DNA of 64,000 nt from Dactylorhiza incarnata (taxonomy: Eukaryota; Streptophyta; Magnoliopsida; Asparagales; Orchidaceae), in NCBI GenBank assembly GCA_033032865.1, contig JAWHQI010000618.1, positions 124,001 to 188,000 on the forward strand. The letters run 5' to 3'. The position numbers and the translations under genes were made by a program. The notes under the pieces are model-generated. The model did no database searches and had not been told where the DNA came from. It was given only the letters and a program-made list of their open reading frames with translations. Positions 21,801 to 30,800 of this stretch are shown piece after piece. Within the stretch, counting starts at the first letter, position 1, and each line of letters starts with the position of its first letter.

Positions 21801-24800
21801 TCTCGGGGTGTCAGTACGCTCGCAGGAGAGGAGACGACAAGCAACTGGTTCAGCCCCACTTGGGAGGGGCCGGCCGTGGGCTGAACCAGCCGGTTCAGCC
21901 CCATTTGGGAGGGGCCGGCCGGCCCCTCCTTGGCCTGGGTATATTTATACCCGGGTGGCTCTATTGTGGAGGACATATAGAATCATCAGGTATTCTCCTC
22001 TTCCCCTCCTAACCCTAATCTTCCTTTCTTTCTCTCTAATCTTCTCTTCTCTTCCGTAGAACCCTAATAGCTTCTCAAGGTGAGAGAAGACGAGATTTGT
22101 CAGTCATATGATTGGTGGAATCAGAGTCGATGAGCCAATTTCCCTAAGTAGTAACATGAGCGCTACTTGAAGAAGCTCCAATGGAGGCAGATTGATTAAA
22201 AGCAGTCATTTGAGCCTCAATATCTGTCGAAGAGAACCATTACTGGGTTCGAGTGGTGGAGTGGAGATGGGCTGTGAAGAAGGCTCAAACTCAGTAACAC
22301 TGATATGAACCCGAGGACGGAGATGGGGGTGCTTCACAAAGCACCGCTCGACAAGACGAACAAACCTCTCACGATAGGAGCAAAGAGGGTGTTCCCTCCA
22401 CAACCTTTAGTGTGACCTCCACGTCCACATTGTGCTCCCCGACCAGCAGAATGAGCATAATTTTTCGAGGGTGGAGGTGATACTATAAAAGGTTGGCGCA
22501 GAAGGTTTGTCACAATAGAGATACGAGTTGCAGTAACCTCCAAGTATATCTAGATTAATCATCATTAAAAGTAACAAAATACAGACTTTCTCCACCAACA
22601 GACTTGGTGGGACTAGGACCCCATCTGTCAGAATGAACAAGGCCAAAAGGACGTACAAAACTCTTACAAAGTTTTATTGAAAAACTAGTGTGATGATGTT
22701 TTCTGTATTGACATACTTCACATTCTAAAATTGACTCGGATCGAAAGGCAGTAGGAGCTGGGGGAGGAGACGAAGTGGAGGATGACCAAGACAATGATGT
22801 CATTGAAACAAAGAAGTCGAGACTGCAGATGCTGAGAAAGTGGGAAAATCACGCACGTGCATTTAATTCGAGTAGTAATCGTCCTCTTCGATTAAAGGTC
22901 CTGGAAATAATAAGTGATAAGGGAGAATGAGATATAGCACTGTAATTGTTTGAAAAGTGCATTGATAGTTCATAGATTACAAGGAAAATTCAGAACATAT
23001 TGAGTGTTGTCCAATTAGAGAAGAGAGGTGGTAGTAATAATTCCAATTCCATAAATTGGAGCAAGAGAGTCATCAACCACAAACACCGGTAGTAACCAAC
23101 TATGATTCTCGAGGTGAGAGAAGACAAGATATCTCAATCATATGATTGGCGGCACCGGAGCCAATGAGCCACTTACGTGAAGAAGTTGCAATGGAGGCAG
23201 ATTGCTTAAAAGCACTAATTAAAGCTTTAATATCTGCCGAAGAGAATCATCAACCAGATTCCAGTGGCGACGTGGAGATGGGCTGCGGAGAAGGCTCAAA
23301 CTCAGTATCACTGGTATGAGCTTGAGGACGAAGATGGGGGTGCTTCACAAAGCACCGCTTGACAAGACGACCAAGCCTCTCACAATGTAAGCAAAAAGGG
23401 TATTTCCTCCCGACCTCCAGTGTGGCCTCCACGCTCACGTTGTGTTTCCTGACCAACAGAATGATCATAATTTTTCGAGGGTGGAGGTGATACTATCGAA
23501 GGTTGGCGCATAAGGTTTGTCACAAAAGAGATACGAGTTACAGTAACATCCAATGTGAGAATGTCACGTTCTCCCAAGATCTATTGTCGTATCATCTCGT
23601 AGGAATTAGAAGGACATAGAATATAACAAATAACAAGGAGTTTCTGAAAATATTTCTACTTAGTTGCAAGGTCAGCAGAGAAATGACGATGTTGGAGAAG
23701 TTCTGCGTCAAGAGACAAAACTTCTTGATGCGCAACATCGGGAGAGATTGTTGGTCCAGCAAAGAGATCTAAATAGATGGTATAGATGCGAGAAGTTTTG
23801 ACACTCTTAGAGTAAAGGTCTGCAAGATGATCTCGAGCACCCTTCATAGTTTGATCATGACGATGATAGACAAACAATCATTAAAAAAAATATTTGCAAG
23901 ACATGTACAAACAAAAGCATCACTGGTGTCCCAGTCAACATAGATGGGAGATGTAGGGTTTAGAGGAGTGTTAGTGAGATGTCGTCTCTTGCCTTGAGAG
24001 CACTGAAGGACGGAGAAAGAGACACTCAAATCAGGATAATTGGGTCCAGTCAATTTGGAAGTGGTCCCGAAATTTCCAGAGGCACTGGAAATGGCTGTGG
24101 GTGTAGGAGCAATTGTAGCGGGAGCAGGAGGGAGTGGCGGCGTCTCCATAGTTTAGTGTGAGGAGTACTTGAGCTCGACAGGAGCTATAACTTAGCCAGT
24201 ACGAAAGCGCGACGAGAGAAGGAGCTCGACGAGATCAGAAGAAGAACTCATTGGCGGAGAGCTCGACAAAAGTCATTAGTATGGAGCTCGACAAGATAAG
24301 TCGTTGGTAGGGAAGTCGGCAGGGAGCTCGAGAAAGGAAGTCATTGGCATGGAGCTTGGCAGAAGGCGCTGGAACTCACTAGTATGGAACTCGGTAGGAG
24401 AAATCACGGACGTCGGGAGTTCGCGGGAGGGTGTAGTTGACAGGCAGCTTGGCTAGGAGTTCGCTGGCACTAGAGCTCGACTCGATTGGGAGTTCACAGG
24501 CACTAAGGCTCGGCTGGGAGTTCACAGACATTAAGGCTCGGCTGGGAGTTCGCAGGAATGGGAGCTCGGCTGGGAGTTCGCAGGCATTGGGCCTCAGTTA
24601 GGAGTTTGCAAGCACTGGAGCTCGGATGGGAGTTCGCAATCACTGAACAAAAGAACTCGCAAATCGTGTTGACAAGTGGGTTCGGTGCCTTATAAATGGT
24701 GGAGCAGCGGAGCAGGAGAGAGTTGAAGTCATGCGGTCGGATGGAAATCTCGCTAGTTGTTCAGAGAAGGTTGCTAGTTCAGGTCGCGAGTCAGGGGGCG

Positions 24801-27800
24801 AGTAGGTTGCAAGTTCTTTGGAGAAGGTCGCTAGTTCTCGCAGAGTCGCATGGAGCTCTCATGTAAGGCCGGGAGGTTCACACGAAACTAGAGAGGTTTG
24901 GGCGAGACCTAGAGTAATTGCGGGAGAGAGTAATCGAGAGAGAGCAACGAAAAAAATTGTCCTGCTCTGATACCACGTGATAATTTGAAATGTAAAATAA
25001 TTATTATTTCAAAATTATTTAACTTGAATTGAGATGAGTTTGAATCTTATCGAGCTTAATTACAATGAGCTCGATACATTTGTAGATGCGAGATTAAATA
25101 CAAGAAGAATAAAATATACAATTAACTCTCTTTTTGTCCGTTTTACAAATGAGCTTTAACAGCTTAAAAGTTTAACTGGTATGATCTTATGTCTTAATTA
25201 GAATTCCAATTCTATTTATCAGTTAAGAGCATTTAATATGTTTCATAATCCTAATTTAGTATGTGAATAATGAATTTGGTGCATCCAATTTTATTTGTCT
25301 GATTGAAATGTGTTAAAAAAAATTTGACCCTTTTACGTTTGTAAACATCGATCAATTAAATAATCTTATTTGAGAAGGCTTTCTTTCATATTTGTTCATC
25401 CATCGTATATATGACATTACTTGTACTATCGTTTTTATATGGGACATGTTACCACACAGTTATTTTTTTTGTGATATTCAATAGAACGCCATTGTTTATT
25501 GTTGGGATTTTTGGTTCTGGAAGTACAATCTCCAGGCACAGCTAAAGACGGGATCAAATAAGAACGCTTTTTTGCACAATTTTATTAACACAATAAAGTT
25601 AATCAGTACTGAAATTAAGAGATACAAATTCGAAAAATACACTACAGAAGAACTCAGACTACAAAGATCTGCATAAGCGATGGTAACTTGGGGCCATGGT
25701 AATTAAAACTACCCTCTGCAATCCATAGAAAAATGGACGCACAACAATCGCTCACAGAAACGATTCGCGTCAATCCACAACGGGCTGTCACTAGCACCAA
25801 CACCACCGCTGTTGCCGGAGAAGTCAATACGGAATAACACACAACTCGCGTGCAAACCCGCCACTCACTGTACCGCCTGCCCCACTGCAGTCGTGCCGCT
25901 CTCACTGCAGCCCGTCACAGCCTTACCACCCTCTTCTGTATAAATCTACCTCCAACAGCTCCTTTGTCAAAGACGATCAACCGGTGGTGTGTGTGTTCTT
26001 TATCACTAGCCCTCTTTTATGATGAAAATTTGGGAATGGAAGTAAAATTTGATAGCATCCATTTTGGACTATGAATCTCAATCTTTGATTTGAAAATTAA
26101 TCAAAGAAACATGTGATAAAAAGTTAAGTGGATGATAGGTGGAGGTGGTTGGTGATGTTTGAAAAAGCAAACTAATTCAACAATCATCACCTTTGTTTGA
26201 ATTTCAAACACCACCACCACCTGCATGAAGCATTATCTGCACGAAGCATTGTATGCACGAAGCAATGTCTGCACGATGCATTAACTGCACTGAGCACCAC
26301 CTCAAGCCCGAGGCGTCAGCTGACTTGTCGCAAGTCGACTTCATCGCTGCTTTGGTTCACCTACGGGATGTCGACGCACCCGGATCACAAAAGTTGACTC
26401 GCCAAACCTGAGTCATAGACGGGCAATCCACTGCACCACCTTGACCATCCATCATGTCGCTCACAAAAACCATTGGCGTACCACCTTGCACTGTGGTCCC
26501 CATCAGTCAGTACAAGCCACAAAACTACATAGCTTTGATGAGCATGACACACTTGCATGTCACTGTTAGGACTCCTCTTGCCGCACGGCTACAACCACTT
26601 GAGTCTAATCTGATCAATGATTTCATATTCTATGCACCCTGGGCATCAAATGTATCATCTCAAGCAGGCACACCACCCCATAATGCATCTGTATGTCTAC
26701 CGTCCCTGTAAACATGATCTCACAACCTGAGTCGTCACCTAAAAAGACTGACCCGGTTGTCAACTCCAGAGAACTAAACATCGACGCATCCGAGCATATG
26801 TGCTGCGATGCATCAGAATCCAAAATCTAGCCACTGTCAAAGTCGTTAAGACACTCAGAAATGGTATAAATACCATCACTCTCCACTTCCAGATCCAATG
26901 CCACTGCACCTGCACCCTGGACGTCTCCAAAACTCTGCGCACGCTGCATATAGTTCCTCCTGATGTGATCTCTCTGTCTACAATGATAACACACAATTCT
27001 TTTCTGCGATGTTGACCGAGCCCGTGCACCCCTTGATCCCCTGCCAAACGCTCTTTCTCGTCCATCTACCGCCAACGTATGCTCACCCTTAGGAGCGGAG
27101 TACTTTAACATCTGCTTGGACAATAACGCCGATGTGACCTCCAACCCCAATGTATCCTTCCCATACAGGAGCGTGGTCACCATGTGTTAAAAAGACGACA
27201 AAAGCGAGATAAGAAGTAATGGCGTTGTTTTCTTCCTCCACCTTCGCACCAACCACATGTAATTGGTTTATAAGGCCGTTAGACACATTAAAGTGCTCAT
27301 GCATGTTACCACCCTTCTGCATCTTCAGTCCATACAGTTGTTGTTTCAACAATAACCTCGTGGTAAACGACTTCGCCAGATGCAATCTCTCAAGTTTCTC
27401 TCAAAGCTTGATTGCATACTCCTCGATCTAATGTTGAAAAGCACCTTGTCGTCAACACACATCCTGATGGCACTAGTGACACACTCATCCAAGTCAATTG
27501 ACTCCTCGTCCTTCACTTCAGCGGTCAATTTATCCCATCCCCGCAGAACCCACATCAGACCCTACTCAACTAGCATATCTTTGACGCAAATCTGCCACAA
27601 ACTAAAATTTTCGCTTCTATCGATCTTCACTGAGTACTGAACCAAAGTCGTGCTCTTCCCTGTCATTGTTCTCCTGCACGGCTAAGAGACCTGATTAATT
27701 CAAGGGATTTGAAAGCATAGGAAGAGGACCTAGTCTTTCACAACTGCAGTTAAATCTTTCCCAAATGTCCAATCAGCTGCCTGCAGAACCTAACTCCGCT

Positions 27801-30800
27801 ACCACTTGTTGGGATTTTCGGTCGTGGAAACGCAATCCCTAGGCACAACTAAAGACATGATCAAACAATAACGTTTTTTTTGCACAATTTTATTTTCACA
27901 ATAAAATTAATCAGTACTCAAATTAAGATATACAAGTCCGAAAAATACACTGCAGAAAAACTCGGACTACAAAAATCTGCATGAGTGATAATAACTTGGG
28001 GTCAGGGTAATTATAATTACTCTTTGCAATCAGTTGAAAAACGCACGCATAACAATCGCTCACAGAAGCGATTCGCCGCCAATCACACAATGGCCCGTCA
28101 TCAACACCACTGCCGCCGGAGAAGTCGACGCGGAATAACACCCAATTTGTGTGCAAGCCTGTTGCTCACTGCGCCGCCTGCCCCACTGCAGTCTCGTCGC
28201 ATTCACTACAGCCCGCTACAGCCTCACAATCTTCTTCTCCGTAGATCCACCTCCAGGAGCTCCTTTCTCCGGGATGATCAACTGGTGGTGTGTGTTCTTC
28301 ATCGCTAACCTTCTTTTATAGTGAACAGTTGAGAATCAAAGTCAAATTTGGCATCAGTCATTTTGGACTTTGAATTCCAATCTTTGATTTGAAAATTAAT
28401 CAAAGAAATATATGATACAAAATTAGGTGTCTGGTAGGTGGGGGTGGTAGGTGATGTTTGAAAAAGCAAACCAATTCAACATTTACAAAGTGATTTGGTT
28501 TGAATACATTAATTTTAGCTTCAAGATTGACTATGAAAATAGTATCAACTAGCCACCGCATCTTGGCTCAAACATGAATTAAGATGAGTTTGAATAGTAT
28601 CGAGCTAGCTCTTTATTATCTTAAGTTATATGCAATTTTATGTAAATGCATATACATACAATGCCTCTATTTAGATATGAATTAGTGTGTACATGCATGT
28701 TGCGCGCACCACACACAATTATGTATATTATTCTAGAAGAGTCCATTCATTAGAGGGAATATCCTTGAAGCCCTATAAAAATGGGAGGACCTTCTCATTT
28801 GTATTTACCATGGGAAATAACTAGCTTTGAGAGTTCTACTGCTCTTGTGCTTTTGAGAGAGGAGAGTGGGAAAGCCGACTTAGGAGCAGAGGTTTCCTAA
28901 GGCCACATAGGTTTAATTGTGCAAGTTATAACTCATAATTGCAAAGATAATCTATGAACCTTATCCTAAAATTTATATTTATTGTAACTTGAGTTATCAA
29001 TTCTGTTTAAGCAACATGCATAAATATATGAGCATGTTATATTCTTGATGCTAACTGGTTATTCTATGGATCTCTCCAGATTCTGCAGACACTCACAGTT
29101 CAAGGCTCAGGTTCTTCCAGTGGTTCAGGTCCTGGAGGAAGTGATGGGGGCAATAGCAGTGGAGTTTCAAGAGCCAATGTAAAGGAGAGGTTGAGAATCA
29201 TAAGTAGGATGTTGTTGTCTTTTAATTTCATTATGGAATTTGAAAACTTAGGTATTTCCTTTCCTTAATTACATCAGGTTCAAGTCCTTCAATCTGCAAT
29301 TTGAGGAGCTTCATCAAAGGCAATCTCAATGGACAGTACCAGATTCAGAACTTCGGGAGTCTCTAAGGCTTGCAGTTGCTGAAGTTCTCTTGCCAGCATA
29401 CAGGTCTTTTATAAAACGCTTTGGGTAAGTTTCTTATCAGCTGCATTTTTTTAACTTATTTTTTCAATATGATAGTGGACACAGATCCATGCTATGCTTT
29501 AAAGGGACAAGAAACAATTTTGTGGACTCATGCTAGGTTGTTTATATATGTTGCTTGGATTTGGTTGGTAAGTTTTGTAGAGACAGAAATTTCTAGAGAG
29601 ATAATCCTAGTGCAGTTTTGAGAGATTGAAAATAGGGTTAGACGGATATGCGATTTAATATAAATAATATGATAAATTTAAAGTTGTATTTAATTAGTAA
29701 AGATGATCATATAATTATATAAAGAGTGATACTTAATACTGATTTATTTTAGTATTAAGTAAATGAGTAATTCTTGTGCCTGAATTCCTTTCTACAATTG
29801 AAAAACATTTTATTCCAATTCCGTCCAACCTATGGGTAAAGGAATAAGATCTTGAGTGTCATTCTTACCCCTTAGCTTTAAGGCTACCAAGAGAGGAGAG
29901 ACGCGGGGGATGGAGGAGGGGTAGAGAGAAATCTCTAGGGGAAACCTCTTGGGCCAGCCCTAGGCCAATCTCATAACCATCCAAAAATAACTCCTCAAAC
30001 CCATATACATACCTATATACCCGATTAGAGTGGCAAAGGTGTAAATACTATAAGTTCACGAAATAATAGAAATGAAAGAAGTGTGCTAGATAAAATAACA
30101 TGAAAGTCCACTCAGGTACTTTGCTGGGAAGTCCCGCTATCTGTCGGAGTCGCCTTGCGTGTGTAGACCTGACAAATGTGTGTAGTCAGCTCCACATTGC
30201 CCCGTTCCTTAACAATACCCCTATCTGCAAAATGTATGTTGTCCTCGAGGTAAAACTCTTGAAATCAGCGATGGAAGTCGTCGGGATGAACATAGGTGGC
30301 ATCGATGGGTGGGTCACGCAGCCAACTCATTAGATCCTGGTCGACCCAAGCCCCGTCCCACAGTGCAGTCCAACGGTCAAGGATGTACTATGGGGTCAAC
30401 TATGTGGTGTAAGTATCTACGATCTGCGCGGGAAGTGTGTCGTCAATGGCTTGGTCGCAATGTGCCTTCTTGAGATGAGAGGTGGTGGAGGAGGTGGCCT
30501 TACCAAGATGAATTGTAGACCAGAATATCATCAAAAAGCATTGGTCAGAAGACTAATTATTCCTTGTGGCCTGGAAGGTGGCAGGTGCCTTCATCTGCCA
30601 AAAGGCATCACCGCAAACTCGTAGTGTTCATCATGAGTTTGGAATGTTGTTTTGGGAATGTCCTTGCGTATCTGAATCTAATGGCAGTCGAATTGCAGGC
30701 TACCTTGGAAAGCATGTAGTGACGCGGAGCTCGTCGAGTAACTTCAAATGATAAGGATTGGATACTTGTCAACAATGGTGGCCTTGTTCAACTCTTGATA

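Larger units (their letters stand above)
16660..22069 (+). mobile_element. Ty3/gypsy chromovirus, Reina-like (5410 bp), complete but mutated
   Basis: LTRs 16660-16968 and 21775-22069 differ by many substitutions and indels, so the insertion is older than the copia at 6036. The 5-bp duplication gcttc flanks it (16655-16659 and 22070-22074). The primer-binding site tggtatcagagg at 16971-16982 follows two spacer bases. Interior order is gag, protease, RT, RNase H, integrase, GPF/Y and a C-terminal chromodomain. Short LTRs with a chromodomain point to the Reina clade. The uninterrupted target is preserved in the neighbouring duplicated copia segment near 23100-23115. Confidence 0.95.
12939..25161 (-). 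mobile_element. Degenerate Ty1/copia element with nested insertions
   Basis: Related LTRs lie at 12939-13125 and 24976-25161. The right LTR is followed on the minus strand by a primer-binding site at about 24965-24975 (complement of tggtatcagag), so the element reads right to left. Order on the minus strand is leader repeats, gag (24150-23570), zinc knuckle, integrase N-terminus, then an internal duplication, integrase C-terminus, RT fragments and RNase H (13424-13131). Flanks actta and gctta match in four of five positions. Two insertions interrupt it, an hAT MITE and a complete chromovirus. It fills most of an EXO70A1 intron on the antisense strand of that gene. Confidence 0.9.
25500..28481 (-). 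mobile_element. Truncated Ty1/copia element (2982 bp) with both LTRs
   Basis: LTRs 25500-26182 and 27807-28481 share long stretches; both run from tgttggg to aattcaaca. Flanks tttat and tttac match in four of five positions. A decayed primer-binding site, the complement of ctccgctacca, abuts the right LTR, so the element reads right to left. The 1.6-kb interior keeps gag, knuckle and protease only. Confidence 0.88.
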
